From a virus: a stretch of DNA of 38,110 nt. The notes under the pieces are model-generated. The model made no database searches, was not told the DNA's origin, and saw only the letters and a list, made by a program, of their open reading frames with translations. The DNA lies in the IMG/VR virus record IMGVR_UViG_3300031963_000403, positions 1 to 38,110 of that record; one strand, 5' to 3'. This document shows positions 21,960 through 30,833 of this stretch, in pieces. The first letter of the stretch is position 1; every line of letters starts with the position of its first letter. Made by a program: the position numbers and the translations under genes.

Positions 21960-23818
21960 GGCTGCTGATCCTTCTTCTGGCCAAAGGCGCTGTCAACAAG
22001 ATTGACGGTGCCGCCAGCCACATCCGCCCCTACGTTTTCTAGGGTTGCGCCCAGGCCCACACCCCCCACGATTGGGACTATCCCCTTTGCGCTAAACCCA
22101 GACCTACCCTTGCCTGTAATCAGGTTCGCCTTACTAAGACCCAGGTTTCTTCCGGTAAAAAGGGCACCTGTTCCAGCAGTTACAGCTCCCGCCGTCAGAC
22201 CTCGAGCGAGTCTCTCCGATATAGATCTCTTCTTTCCGGTCTCCGGATCCTCTTCAGGAAACGCAGCGCCTGCGAACGTTACCGCAGGAGCGGCGACCTC
22301 AACAGCCCTCTCTCCGGGTCCGTAATAGAAGCCGCCGCGACTCATAGTGGATTTCCCTGCCGCCGCTTGCAAACGCGCCGTCTCCCCGAGTCTATTGTAA
22401 AGGTTCTCGATCTTTGTGTAGTCTACTTGAGATCCCGTTTCTCCCGCCGCATCAAGTTGCCTTACAAGAGAATTAATTTCTTTCGCAGTATCTGTGTCAA
22501 TCTCTACATTCTGGTACTTTTGTCTACCTGCACTGAGAATTCCAGCCTTTCTTAGCCGGTCTGCGATTCCCTGCGCACCATCTGCCCCTCCTTCCAGAGC
22601 CTTGAATTGATCAACCTGCCCTACAAGGGGTTTATTTGCAGCTAGGTTGGATTGTAGTGTTTGATCTAAGTCTCTAATAGAGCCTGTCATTAGCTCGACA
22701 CGCTTAGATTGTGCAGCTTGACGGGCAAAATCGTCTGCTCCTGGTCCGACATAGCTGGCGCCGGAACGTAGTCCTCTACCGATCGAAGTAACCGGCTTGG
22801 TAATCACTTCTTTCGCTGCCGTAAGGAATTTTTTGGCTCCGGCGGGATTTCGAAGCAGCGCGGCCCCAAGTAACGCCGTTCCGCCAACTGACATCGGATT
22901 GACATGCTTCATGATTGGAGATTCTGGTTTTTTACTCTCTGTTCCCGGCAATTGAACCTGATTGTCCTCATTCACAATATTGTTTACGGATACAGCCTTT
23001 GGAACGTTTGCAATTCCAGCGGTCTTTACAGACTCCACCGATGCTGTGAACTCGTACAGATCTCCGATCGCCTCAAGCAATTTTGAGGCGCAGATGTCGT
23101 CCGCAGTCTCTTTAAGGACGTGGCCACCGACGGAGAGTGCCTTAACCAAGGACTTCTGAACTCCGGCCGTCGGCAACTTAACGACGACCTTGACCTTGGA
23201 GCCGTCGAACTTCTTTCGAAGCTCCTCGTCCGGTTCCATTTTCAGAAGGCTGTCAGTGTTGTATCGGTCTGTGCAGTAGCTACAGAGGCCATCCTCTTTG
23301 GGCTCCTCTTCATTTCCGCACTCTCCGCAGACCTGTGTGGTCTTCGAGATCAGCGGATTGAGAAACTCCAGCGGCTCCGGGACATACCAGACTCCCGACT
23401 CGTGAAGCTGCGCCGCCATGTAGCGACGAACTTCCTCTGAGTACAGCGGGATGTCACCGAGGCGACCCAAGTCTATGCGGATCCGAGTGGCTGCATCGAC
23501 AGCCAGCATGATGTCGGAGACGGACTGATTGTCGATGTGTGAGACGGAGGGGATCTTGCCCACAAGAGCCTGGGAGACGGCGTGGAATGTCTCCCAGCTC
23601 TCCCAGAACGTATCGTGGTTGGCGACCGTGATGGCCGCCATCAGCTTCATCAACACGACGCGAGGAATATTGAACTTCAGGCGATCTTCGACAGACCTCT
23701 TGATAACAAAAGGTTCCCACTCCAGCGCCGCAGGGCCGAAGAGGGAGAGGTAACTGCGAAGCAAGGCGAGAGGATGACTCTTCTCGTTCTTGAATACCTG
23801 TAGTTCAGTACCCACCAT
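21956..23818 (-). CDS. 620-aa protein with zinc ribbon and membrane-like C-terminus
   Basis: ATG 23818 (MVGTELQVFKNEKSHP) is chosen for AGGGA 9 nt upstream; it overlaps the upstream gene by 14 nt, and the longer frame upstream is a shadow of that gene. Residues 1-200 are a helical domain. A zinc ribbon follows (V-C-G-E-C-G, then L-C-S-Y-C). Residues about 210-300 are alpha/beta. The rest is Gly/Ala-rich with hydrophobic stretches (GGTALLGAALL, then IVPIVGGVGLGATLENVGAD). It lies immediately before the portal. It could be a neck, protease-scaffold or internal protein; none of these is shown. Confidence 0.75.
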   Translation of the reverse strand: MVGTELQVFKNEKSHPLALLRSYLSLFGPAALEWEPFVIKRSVEDRLKFNIPRVVLMKLMAAITVANHDTFWESWETFHAVSQALVGKIPSVSHIDNQSVSDIMLAVDAATRIRIDLGRLGDIPLYSEEVRRYMAAQLHESGVWYVPEPLEFLNPLISKTTQVCGECGNEEEPKEDGLCSYCTDRYNTDSLLKMEPDEELRKKFDGSKVKVVVKLPTAGVQKSLVKALSVGGHVLKETADDICASKLLEAIGDLYEFTASVESVKTAGIANVPKAVSVNNIVNEDNQVQLPGTESKKPESPIMKHVNPMSVGGTALLGAALLRNPAGAKKFLTAAKEVITKPVTSIGRGLRSGASYVGPGADDFARQAAQSKRVELMTGSIRDLDQTLQSNLAANKPLVGQVDQFKALEGGADGAQGIADRLRKAGILSAGRQKYQNVEIDTDTAKEINSLVRQLDAAGETGSQVDYTKIENLYNRLGETARLQAAAGKSTMSRGGFYYGPGERAVEVAAPAVTFAGAAFPEEDPETGKKRSISERLARGLTAGAVTAGTGALFTGRNLGLSKANLITGKGRSGFSAKGIVPIVGGVGLGATLENVGADVAGGTVNLVDSAFGQKKDQQP

Positions 23819-24899
23819 TGTTCGTATCCCTGGACTGCGAGGCCATGCGGGACAAGAGGATCTGCTGTTCCAGAGGCATCTTCTTGAAGGTGCCGATCGG
23901 ATCGCGCTTGAAGCGCGACACGACATCTTCTTCGAAGACGTCCTCCAACGCAGTGTGTGCTGCGGTGCTGCCGGCATAGCGCATCAGCATGGAGGCTGTA
24001 ACGTAATCCCCTCCATGATTCCAGGAGTATTCCGCCTGTTTCTCTGTGCCGAAGACGGCAAGCACGGGATCTGGGATGTTTTGCCCATAGCGATTGAGAA
24101 GTCCTGCACGCTCGTCCATCAGGAAGAGCGCCTCGACGACATCGTCTGGGTCGAGCGCCGCCGCCATCTTGGCCAGTCGAAGGTAGTCTTCCTGGTACGC
24201 GGGGTTGGCTGTGTACTCTGCGCGACGAGAAGCAACCTTCTCAAAGCGCGGGTTGAGTGTGGTCCCGCTGTAACGGAAGATGTGATCCGGGATCTGCGCA
24301 CCGATGTCGCTTGCGACCTTCACAATGTCGACTGCGGCCTCGTGCCGATCATACGGATCGAGGTCATCCCATGCCTCAACGAGGGCCGAGATCGCATCAA
24401 AGGCAGACGCAGTCTTCTCATGCCTACCCAGCGGCACAGACATGCCCTTTCCAAGAGGACGCATGATCTGCGACGGCTCGTATGATGCGGTTTTCGTGTA
24501 CTGCGTAGCGGCAGACGCCGCCTTGATCAGTACGCGGCGTCCGTCCCCGGGAAGATCGTCTCCCTCATTGGCAAGGATGGTCAGTGCCGGATGAGAGGCG
24601 AGTCCGAGTGCGTCGGCCGCATCGAGAAGATTGGCCGCCGCCACCTTGACCGCCCCGCTGGGCAGACCGTGCTCTGCGTTGAGCAAGTACCACTGCGAGA
24701 GAAAGGTGTTGCCCGCGTCATGGCACGCAAACTTGCGATGCTCCTTGCCCTGGCTGTCCATGATGATGAGCGCGAAGTCACGGTCATACAGATCGTCACG
24801 CTCCTTCCAGGATGCCGTCTTGAGGAACTCGACTCCGCCCTTGGGCCCGGCCGCGCGGAACAGCTCTCCGAGGTCGTCGTGATGGTCGACTACAGCCAT
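23805..24899 (-). CDS. 364-aa protein with six K-x-A-S motifs; first gene of the structural arm
   Basis: ATG 24899 has AGGAG 9 nt upstream. The protein is acidic and helical with short strands (DFALIIMDSQGKEHRKFACH). K-x-A-S occurs with lysines at 27, 126, 136, 162, 194 and 221, plus K-V-A-A (85) and K-M-A-A. The first motif follows a 25-residue N-terminal stretch, as in the leader-bearing proteins. It heads the portal operon and faces the replication arm across 81 bases. No family recognised. By position it could be an internal head or scaffold-related protein. Confidence 0.8.
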   Translation of the reverse strand: MAVVDHHDDLGELFRAAGPKGGVEFLKTASWKERDDLYDRDFALIIMDSQGKEHRKFACHDAGNTFLSQWYLLNAEHGLPSGAVKVAAANLLDAADALGLASHPALTILANEGDDLPGDGRRVLIKAASAATQYTKTASYEPSQIMRPLGKGMSVPLGRHEKTASAFDAISALVEAWDDLDPYDRHEAAVDIVKVASDIGAQIPDHIFRYSGTTLNPRFEKVASRRAEYTANPAYQEDYLRLAKMAAALDPDDVVEALFLMDERAGLLNRYGQNIPDPVLAVFGTEKQAEYSWNHGGDYVTASMLMRYAGSTAAHTALEDVFEEDVVSRFKRDPIGTFKKMPLEQQILLSRMASQSRDTNNGGY

Positions 24900-24980
24900 G
24901 TTTTTAGCTCCTGAAGGAGAAAATGCAGATCCCAGTATACGCAGTCATAAGCCTTGTAGCACCCAACCGGAGGTTAGTGC
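24900..24980. promoter_or_regulatory. Central divergent promoter region
   Basis: These 81 bases separate the leftward structural arm from the rightward replication arm. Minus strand: TTATGAC (24950-24944), then TATACT (24938-24933), then AGGAG before ATG 24899. A small CTCC-TTCA-GGAG inverted repeat covers that ribosome site. Plus strand: GGAGG 8 nt before ATG 24981, but no convincing -35/-10 pair. This is the most likely site for opposed early and late control. Confidence 0.5.
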
Positions 24981-25388
24981 ATGGGAACTTTCTCAAGTCG
25001 ATTCGTAGATGACGAGGATGCCTCATCGGGAAGGCCAGAGTGCTACGGAGATCCAGATTACTACGATATCACGAACGACGTGTGCAGGCAGTGTAGGTTC
25101 AAGGGCACCTGCCGACTCAAAGTCGGCGCGCTTGATCGAGAACAGCGGAGGGCGAGCGTGCCGAATACTGCGCACGTAACTCCAACCGCAAGCCCGGGTG
25201 GTGTATATCGCTCGAACGCGAAGGGCCGCGTCTTTGAGGATCCGGGCAAAGACGAGTCCTTCACCAGCGTTCTGGCCTACAACGCAGGCCTGAACGCAGT
25301 CACGACCATGAGCGAAACGCTAACCGAGGCGCTGGCACAGATTCCTCGGAAGAAATATCCTTCATTGAGACGGAGACCCATCGAATGA
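24981..25388 (+). CDS. 135-aa Cys-motif protein, first gene of the replication arm
   Basis: ATG 24981 has a strong GGAGG 8 nt upstream. Residues 21-44 hold C-Y-G-D, V-C-R-Q-C-R-F-K-G-T-C, i.e. C-x12/13-C-x2-C-x5-C, a compact metal-binding pattern (zinc or Fe-S). The remainder is basic and polar with a helical C-terminus. The stop overlaps the helicase start as ATGA, so it is coupled to the SF2 helicase. Small Cys4 proteins in this position could be transcription or replication accessory factors; nothing specific can be assigned. Confidence 0.75.
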   Translation: MGTFSSRFVDDEDASSGRPECYGDPDYYDITNDVCRQCRFKGTCRLKVGALDREQRRASVPNTAHVTPTASPGGVYRSNAKGRVFEDPGKDESFTSVLAYNAGLNAVTTMSETLTEALAQIPRKKYPSLRRRPIE

Positions 25389-26758
25389 TCAAGCTGCCGA
25401 TCTTGAAAGAGGCCACGGCTTACCGAGGTCGGCATCTTTTCTTGCCAAAGAGCCATGTCAAGCGTTCCATGGTTGAAGGGCTGCTGACCTTCGGGGATGA
25501 CCCTTCCCGTGGAACGCGCGACCTGGTCGTGGATCATCCGCTTCACGTTCAGGTTCCGCGCTATACGCTGACAGATGCCCAGATTGAGAAGCTCGGGTGT
25601 GAGTTCATAGACTATCGCCCAGAGTTCCCCAAGATTGAGTTGACGCCAAAGCCTTCCTTTCAGCTTCGAGACAACCAAGAGGAGGCTTGGGAGGCACTCA
25701 AGGTGGCAGATCGCGGAGTCCTGAATCTTGCATGTGGCAAAGGAAAGACCGTGCTCGGATGGGCCAAGGCCGCGCATGAAGGAGTGCCGACACTCATTGT
25801 TAGTCCACAGACGGCGCACCTCGACAACTGGATTGCAGAGCTACACCAGTTCTTCGACTACAAGAAAAAGATTGGATGGATCCAAGGTAAGAAGTTCGAG
25901 TACGAGGAAGACATCTGCGTCTCGACCGTCCAGACATTGGCCGCGCGCGCAGAGGAAGGATTGCTGCCGCCTGACTTCTACCGTCGATTCGGGCTCGTCA
26001 TCTACGACGAGTGCCACATCATGGCCGCAGATTTCTTCTCAAAGGCCAGCAGTGTTGGCTCTGGCACAAGGATCGGACTGACCGCAACTCCGACGAGGAC
26101 AGACCGCTGCGAGGGAGTGTTCTTCTCGCACCTCGGCCCGGTGTTCTACTCGGACATCACCCAAGACCTAACTCCTACGATTTTTGTCGTAGATGCCGGA
26201 GCCTTCTTCAGTGAAGCCGAGCGGTCTCGGATGCTGGACCGAAATGGGCAGCTAAACATTGGGCGGCTTCACAAGACCCTCGCAGAGAATGCCGATCGGA
26301 ATCGGGTCATCCAGCAAGTTATCGACGAGTGCCTCAAAAGAGGAAGGACCGTGTACGCGCTCTCGCACGGGCCAGAGCACATCGAGACGTTCCAGCAGAG
26401 CAATCCCGGAAGCACTGTCATTCACGGAGGAACGAAGTCAACCGAGAGGCTGGATCTGTTGAACGGTAGCAATCTGGTCTTTGCCTCGATTGGCGTCGGG
26501 GCGGCGGCCTACAACCGGAAGGACCTGGACACGTTGGTTCTGATGACGCCCTTTGCCGCGCGCTCGCATTCAGCGATTACGTTCCAGCAGAGCGTGGGGC
26601 GGATCCTCCGAGCCCTTCCGGGTAAGAAGGAACCGTGGGTATTTCTGATCATGGACAAGTCGGTGGACGCGTGTAAGGGAATGATCCACTCTTTGATCCG
26701 TGAAAGTCAACGTAAGAAATACCGTGTCATAACGAAATGGAACTGGACCTCGATATAG
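25385..26758 (+). CDS. SF2 DNA helicase (XPB/UvsW-like)
   Basis: This is an ATP-dependent translocase of superfamily 2. The N-terminal 95 residues resemble the damage-recognition or Walker-preceding part of UvsW/XPB-like helicases. Motif Q/I: FQLRDNQEEAWEAL, then A-C-G-K-G-K-T (117-122). Motif II is D-E-C-H, motif III T-A-T-P, and motif VI Q-S-V-G-R-I-L-R in the second RecA-like lobe. Length (457 aa) fits phage UvsW/RadD-type helicases that remodel forks and recombination intermediates. It overlaps the previous stop (ATGA), and its own stop overlaps the ribosome site of the glycosylase. Confidence in the family is high; the exact role is inferred. Confidence 0.92.
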   Translation: MIKLPILKEATAYRGRHLFLPKSHVKRSMVEGLLTFGDDPSRGTRDLVVDHPLHVQVPRYTLTDAQIEKLGCEFIDYRPEFPKIELTPKPSFQLRDNQEEAWEALKVADRGVLNLACGKGKTVLGWAKAAHEGVPTLIVSPQTAHLDNWIAELHQFFDYKKKIGWIQGKKFEYEEDICVSTVQTLAARAEEGLLPPDFYRRFGLVIYDECHIMAADFFSKASSVGSGTRIGLTATPTRTDRCEGVFFSHLGPVFYSDITQDLTPTIFVVDAGAFFSEAERSRMLDRNGQLNIGRLHKTLAENADRNRVIQQVIDECLKRGRTVYALSHGPEHIETFQQSNPGSTVIHGGTKSTERLDLLNGSNLVFASIGVGAAAYNRKDLDTLVLMTPFAARSHSAITFQQSVGRILRALPGKKEPWVFLIMDKSVDACKGMIHSLIRESQRKKYRVITKWNWTSI

Positions 26759-26769
26759 GTGAGGTAAAC

Positions 26770-27483
26770 ATGATTGGATTGAGCCGGATTCGGGCTCTGC
26801 ATCACGAGTACAGTCGGTGCTCCCGATGCCCCCGACTGTGTGAGAGCCGGACTCAGCCGGTCTTCGGGGCAGGAAGTGTGCATGCCGACATTGTCTACGT
26901 CGGCGGCGCTCCGGGTGAAGAGGAGGATGCCGAAGGTACGCCCTTTGTAGGGGCGGCTGGCCGGCTGTTACTACAGCTGTTCGAGAAGGTCTGGCCGTCA
27001 GATGACGAGCTGGAGGAGATTCGCGGCATCGATGATAACAATGCCTACTTTGATCGACTGTCAGAGTACATGCTTCGGCACGTGTTCCTTACAAACTCGG
27101 TCCTGTGCCGCCCTGAAGATGATAGGACGCCTTCTGCCACAGAGCTGAAAGAGTGCAAGGAGCGGCTGCACCAGACCATCTACGCGATCGATCCCATCTT
27201 GATCATCGCGGGCGGTAAGACGGCGGCATCGCAGCTCGTAGGAAAGAACGTCAACATCCTTGAGAGACGAGGGGACTTGATGGACATCACCATCGTGTCC
27301 CCTTCGACGCAACGGGAAGTTCGCTACACGATGCTCCCGGTTCTGGATTGCGGATTCCTCCTCAAGAAGGGGGACAGTGCCCTCGTCAAAGAGAAGAAAG
27401 GGCACACATTTGACACGCTCGGCGACTTTCGCTTTGCGGTCGATATTGTCAACAACCATAGAAAGCTTGTGAGGGGTATCTAA
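26770..27483 (+). CDS. Family-4-like uracil-DNA glycosylase (Fe-S), divergent active site
   Basis: The start ATG 26770 has GAGG 5 nt upstream; the alternative ATG 26737 overlaps the helicase. Cys pairs C17 and C20 (with C24 nearby), then C-R-P in TNSVLCRPEDDRTP, and K-E-C-K match the four Fe-S ligands of family 4 uracil-DNA glycosylases. The fingerprint GGAPGEEEDAEGTPFVG spans residues 45-61. Two usual active-site positions differ: the family G-E-A-P-G is G-G-A-P-G, and the family H-P near the C-terminus is L-P (TMLPVLDCGFLL). It could excise uracil, recognise another base or have lost catalysis. SPO1-type phage polymerases carry a related domain. It is in the replication operon. Confidence 0.85.
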   Translation: MIGLSRIRALHHEYSRCSRCPRLCESRTQPVFGAGSVHADIVYVGGAPGEEEDAEGTPFVGAAGRLLLQLFEKVWPSDDELEEIRGIDDNNAYFDRLSEYMLRHVFLTNSVLCRPEDDRTPSATELKECKERLHQTIYAIDPILIIAGGKTAASQLVGKNVNILERRGDLMDITIVSPSTQREVRYTMLPVLDCGFLLKKGDSALVKEKKGHTFDTLGDFRFAVDIVNNHRKLVRGI

Positions 27484-27905
27484 TGCAGAACACCACGCGA
27501 CTGGTCGAGATCAGCGTTCGGCTCCGTGAACTCAAGGACATCCTGCGTGCCTCGGAGCCGGAGGTCTTTGAGGAGATGCAGGAGCTGGAAGTGGAACGTG
27601 CGGACTTGGTGGAGAAGGCCAAGACGGAACTTCGTGAGGCCGGTGTCGGCACGCATGATGTCGGTGGGTTCAAGTTCCGGGTGCAGCCTGGGACGAAGAA
27701 GCGCGTGTACCAGACGGAGGACATCCTCGAGTTGGCAGAGGAGCTGGGGCACCTCGAGTTGCTTCAGCAGTACAAGGTCTTGCGCTCCGAAGTCGACCCC
27801 GCCCAGATTGAGCGCCTTCCGGGCGATATCAAGGTTCACTACCAGGATCTCTACGCGGAGACTGTTCAGAGCGCCAAGGTCACACTTCCGAAGGAAGTGC
27901 AGTGA
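27483..27905 (+). CDS. 140-aa coiled-coil hypothetical protein
   Basis: ATG 27483 overlaps the glycosylase stop (TAATG). Residues 1-50 are a heptad-rich charged helix (VEISVRLRELKDILRA and EVERADLVEKAKTEL). A strand-like part follows (VGGFKFRVQPGTKKRVY), then a helical acidic end. No catalytic motif. The arrangement of coiled coil plus small domain recalls phage proteins that bind host nucleases, but there is no specific match, so I leave it unassigned. Overlaps the next gene as GTGA. Confidence 0.75.
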   Translation: MQNTTRLVEISVRLRELKDILRASEPEVFEEMQELEVERADLVEKAKTELREAGVGTHDVGGFKFRVQPGTKKRVYQTEDILELAEELGHLELLQQYKVLRSEVDPAQIERLPGDIKVHYQDLYAETVQSAKVTLPKEVQ

Positions 27906-28225
27906 TTGAAGTGTCCATCGCAGCCGGCAAGGAGCGCCGGCTGTACTCCGCCGCAGTCACGCACAAGGAGATGTCGATGGAGAAGGATCAGTTCGCCGCC
28001 CTGGTAGGGGATGGCAAGGCATCTGTGAGTCTTGCGATGTCCTACGCGGACAAGGATTACGGCAACGGCTATGAGGTAAGGGTCAGCGTCCACCTGTCCT
28101 GCAATCAAGACGCGGCTACGATTGACGAGGCCAGGACTCTCGTACTGGAAGCAGTGCGGGACCACCTCGAAGTCGCTAAGCGAGAGGCAGAGGAACTCTA
28201 TGAGGAACTCAGCGGAAGAGGCTAA
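27902..28225 (+). CDS. 107-aa hypothetical protein, GTG start
   Basis: GTG 27902 overlaps the previous stop (GTGA), with GGAAG upstream. It is a small acidic alpha/beta protein: beta-rich middle (KDYGNGYEVRVSVHLSC) and a long charged C-terminal helix (ARTLVLEAVRDHLEVAKREA). The fold looks like a single compact domain, without visible metal or nucleotide motifs. It sits between the coiled-coil gene and the 93-aa gene, all before the DnaB-like helicase, so a replication-accessory role is plausible but not shown. Confidence 0.7.
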   Translation: MIEVSIAAGKERRLYSAAVTHKEMSMEKDQFAALVGDGKASVSLAMSYADKDYGNGYEVRVSVHLSCNQDAATIDEARTLVLEAVRDHLEVAKREAEELYEELSGRG

Positions 28226-28481
28226 AGTCTCCCTTCGCATTCTACGGGTGGAGATTACGCCCAATTCCGGAGAAATCCGGGTCTCCTACGTGGTCGGCCT
28301 GGAGAACAAGACGTTCACCGGAGAGATCGGCGGCGGAGAGACCTCCTTCGCCCATGAGGTCCTCGGCCCCCAGCTCTTTGAGCTTGTCAGCAAAGTCGAG
28401 GCCCAGATCTGTCAGGATCTGGGCCTCGGCCCGCCGCAAGAAGAACAAGTACTTGCATATGACGATGAGGATCCCCTGTAA
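28200..28481 (+). CDS. 93-aa hypothetical protein
   Basis: ATG 28200 lies inside the 3' end of the previous gene (26-nt overlap), with AGAGGA just upstream. The protein is a beta-rich domain (VSLRILRVEITPNSGEIRVS), a Gly-rich turn (GEIGGGETSF), a helix with QICQDLGLG and an acidic tail (AYDDEDPL). Acidic tails of this kind are known on ssDNA-binding proteins, but nothing else supports that. It overlaps the DnaB start by one base. Confidence 0.65.
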   Translation: MRNSAEEAKVSLRILRVEITPNSGEIRVSYVVGLENKTFTGEIGGGETSFAHEVLGPQLFELVSKVEAQICQDLGLGPPQEEQVLAYDDEDPL

Positions 28482-29890
28482 TGGCACATCCGGAATTGGA
28501 GCTTATTAGCAACATCCTGTCCACAGGAGACTTCAATACCCCCAAGAAGAAAGGATTGACTCCGGAGTGGTTCACGCTGGATGTCGCTCGTGATGCGTAC
28601 CACTGGCTGTGGAACGAGTACCACGACCCGCAGCAGCGCGGAGAAGTACCGACCGTTGAGAGGTTCCTGCGGAAGTTTCCGGGCTTCGATTACAGCCCGA
28701 GTCGGAACTCGCTAAATGCGCTAATCACAGACGTACGGACCCAGAAGGTACAGTCTGACCTGCAAAGCATTCTCAATGAGATGCAGGACGAGATCACGGA
28801 CGGATCTGATCCGTCTCTGATCTTAGACACCTTCCTCCCGAAGATTCGGAGGATGAATGTGGAGGCCCATGAAGAAGATGGCATCCTGCTGTCCGGTTCA
28901 TTGGCCCTGCTACGTCAACAGTACAACACCCACGCCGAGTCGGGAGGGGTTGTCGGCATTCCGTACCCGTGGGAGGTTCTGAACCAAAAGACGGGTGGTA
29001 TGCGAGACGAGGAGTTCATCGTCATTTACGGCCGCCCTGGCAACATGAAAACGTGGGTAGCATGCGCCATCGCGGCGAAGGCGTATCTGGAGAATCATCG
29101 CGTGATGATCTTCTCCAAGGAGATCTCACGAGAGGCGATGCTGACGCGCGTCTGTTCTGTACTGGGTAACGTGGACTATGATCGTCTCCGTCGAGGCATC
29201 CTGTCGGAAGAAGATGCCGACGAGTTCTTCGAGCTCATGGATGAGCTTGCGGAGTCTGAGGAAGAAGACAGCACTGGCTCTCATCACCGAGCCCTGATGT
29301 TCATGTCCGACAAGGGCAAGAAGGCAGGCTCAACAGTAGAAGACTTGATTGCCGCCGCAGAGAGGTTCCAGCCGGACCTCATTGTGGTGGACGGCTTCTA
29401 CTTGATGAAGGACGGAAGATCTGGGCAGAGAACGGCAGACTGGAAACAGATCAGCCACATCAGCCAAGACCTAAAAGCGATGGCTCAATTTGTCGGCTGC
29501 CCTGTGATTGGAACAACGCAGGCCAACCGCGCGAACGCAAAGGAACCCTCGGGAGACCTGGACGACCTGTCCTTCGCAGACGGCATTGGCCAAGACGCAG
29601 ACATCGCCTTCCGCGTGTTTCGCGGTCCCAATCCATCTGGAAGAGGAGCTTCACTTCTCTTCATCTTCTCGAAGAGCAGAGAGACAGTCATCCCTCCGTT
29701 CATCATCAATGCAAACCCTGGCTCAGACTTCAGCGTGCAGCAGTCTCACGCGAACGTAAAAGCGTTCCTTGACATGAAGAAGCAGATGGAGATGAGTGAG
29801 GGAGCGGACGACGACGACGGAAGCGGTGGCGCCCCCAAACAAGAGGCAAAGAAGAAACCAAAGAAGAGAGATGACCCATTCCGAGCTTAG
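28481..29890 (+). CDS. dnaB: DnaB-type replicative helicase
   Basis: This is the ring helicase that unwinds the fork and recruits primase. ATG 28481 overlaps the previous stop (TAATG). The N-terminal 130 residues match the small helical domain. The RecA-like domain begins near 155 with GIPYPWEVLNQKTGGM. Walker A is GRPGNMKT (184-191); the strongly conserved Gly before Lys is Met here. The catalytic Glu is in F-S-K-E-I-S (E214). Walker B is LIVVDGF, and the sensor/DNA loop is G-T-T-Q-A-N-R. A polar C-terminal tail (KQEAKKKPKKRDDPFRA) is not part of the core and might contact primase. Overlaps primase by 20 nt. Confidence 0.92.
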   Translation: MAHPELELISNILSTGDFNTPKKKGLTPEWFTLDVARDAYHWLWNEYHDPQQRGEVPTVERFLRKFPGFDYSPSRNSLNALITDVRTQKVQSDLQSILNEMQDEITDGSDPSLILDTFLPKIRRMNVEAHEEDGILLSGSLALLRQQYNTHAESGGVVGIPYPWEVLNQKTGGMRDEEFIVIYGRPGNMKTWVACAIAAKAYLENHRVMIFSKEISREAMLTRVCSVLGNVDYDRLRRGILSEEDADEFFELMDELAESEEEDSTGSHHRALMFMSDKGKKAGSTVEDLIAAAERFQPDLIVVDGFYLMKDGRSGQRTADWKQISHISQDLKAMAQFVGCPVIGTTQANRANAKEPSGDLDDLSFADGIGQDADIAFRVFRGPNPSGRGASLLFIFSKSRETVIPPFIINANPGSDFSVQQSHANVKAFLDMKKQMEMSEGADDDDGSGGAPKQEAKKKPKKRDDPFRA

Positions 29891-30833
29891 GTTCCTGCCG
29901 GAGTTTGAAAAGTATGTCCCCGGACTCCGCGTGGGGTCCGGGGACAACTACATGGGGTTCTGCCCCATTCACGGAGAGGTGCCAGGGCAGAGTAAGCCCA
30001 GTCTTTCGGTCAATGCTGCGACGGGGCTGTGGCACTGCTTTGCGGGATGTGGCGGTGGCAACATCCGCACGTTTCTCAGGCTGCTGGGCGAGTCAAGCGC
30101 GACGATTGACCGAGTAGCGAAAAAATCATCGACAAAGAAAGCAAGACCGGCTAAGAGGGAAGCACCTCCGGATAGCCTGCCAGAGAGGCTTTTGGGGGTC
30201 TTCGACTGGTGCCCGACGAAGCTGGTGTCGGAGGGCTTCAGTGAAAAAGTGCTCTTTGAAAATGATGTAGGGTACGACAAGAAGTTGTCGAGAGTCACGT
30301 TTCCCGTGCGAGACAGAGACGGGAAGCTGGTGGGCATCGTTGGAAAGCAGCCCACCAGTGAATTCGGAAAATACAAAGTCTATACTACCGAGCTTCTGGA
30401 GTATGGACTTCAGGTTCCCACATTCTCAAAAGGGGACCATGTTTGGCGGCTCAACAAGGTCGCGACGCAGCTCAAGACGGAACGGAAACCCGTTTACATC
30501 GTCGAAGGCTTCAAGGCGGCGCTGTGGTTCTGCCAGGCAGGCATCAACAATGTGGTCGCGCTGATGGGCAGCCACATGACAGATGCACAGAAGAAGCTCA
30601 TTGAGAGTCTAACTTCCCAAGTGATTTTGTGTCTGGATAACGACGACGCAGGTCATGCAGGAAGTCTCAAAATCAGTCAAAAACTTCAAGCGGCACGAAT
30701 TAGTGTGGTTGTGCTGCCAGAAGGCATCCACCAACCGGATGACCTGACGGCAGCAGAGCTGCGTGAACTGTGCCGCACTCCCGTCAGTATCAGTGAGGCA
30801 AGAAGACAATGGCTCCTAAGACCATCCCCATGA
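29871..30833 (+). CDS. dnaG: DnaG-type DNA primase (CHC2 zinc finger plus Toprim)
   Basis: Makes RNA primers for the lagging strand. ATG 29871 (MTHSELRFLPEF) overlaps the DnaB gene; earlier in-frame starts lie further inside it. The zinc finger uses C31, H34, C56, C60 (FCPIHG, then HCFAGCGGGN). After a basic linker, a catalytic segment follows (RVTFPVRDRDGKLVG). Toprim motifs are Y-I-V-E-G-F-K-A-A-L and C-L-D-N-D-D-A-G with the acidic Mg ligands. The C-terminal helicase-binding domain is short, so this is a compact phage primase (320 aa) as expected beside DnaB. It overlaps the zinc-ribbon gene by 25 nt. Confidence 0.9.
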   Translation: MTHSELRFLPEFEKYVPGLRVGSGDNYMGFCPIHGEVPGQSKPSLSVNAATGLWHCFAGCGGGNIRTFLRLLGESSATIDRVAKKSSTKKARPAKREAPPDSLPERLLGVFDWCPTKLVSEGFSEKVLFENDVGYDKKLSRVTFPVRDRDGKLVGIVGKQPTSEFGKYKVYTTELLEYGLQVPTFSKGDHVWRLNKVATQLKTERKPVYIVEGFKAALWFCQAGINNVVALMGSHMTDAQKKLIESLTSQVILCLDNDDAGHAGSLKISQKLQAARISVVVLPEGIHQPDDLTAAELRELCRTPVSISEARRQWLLRPSP

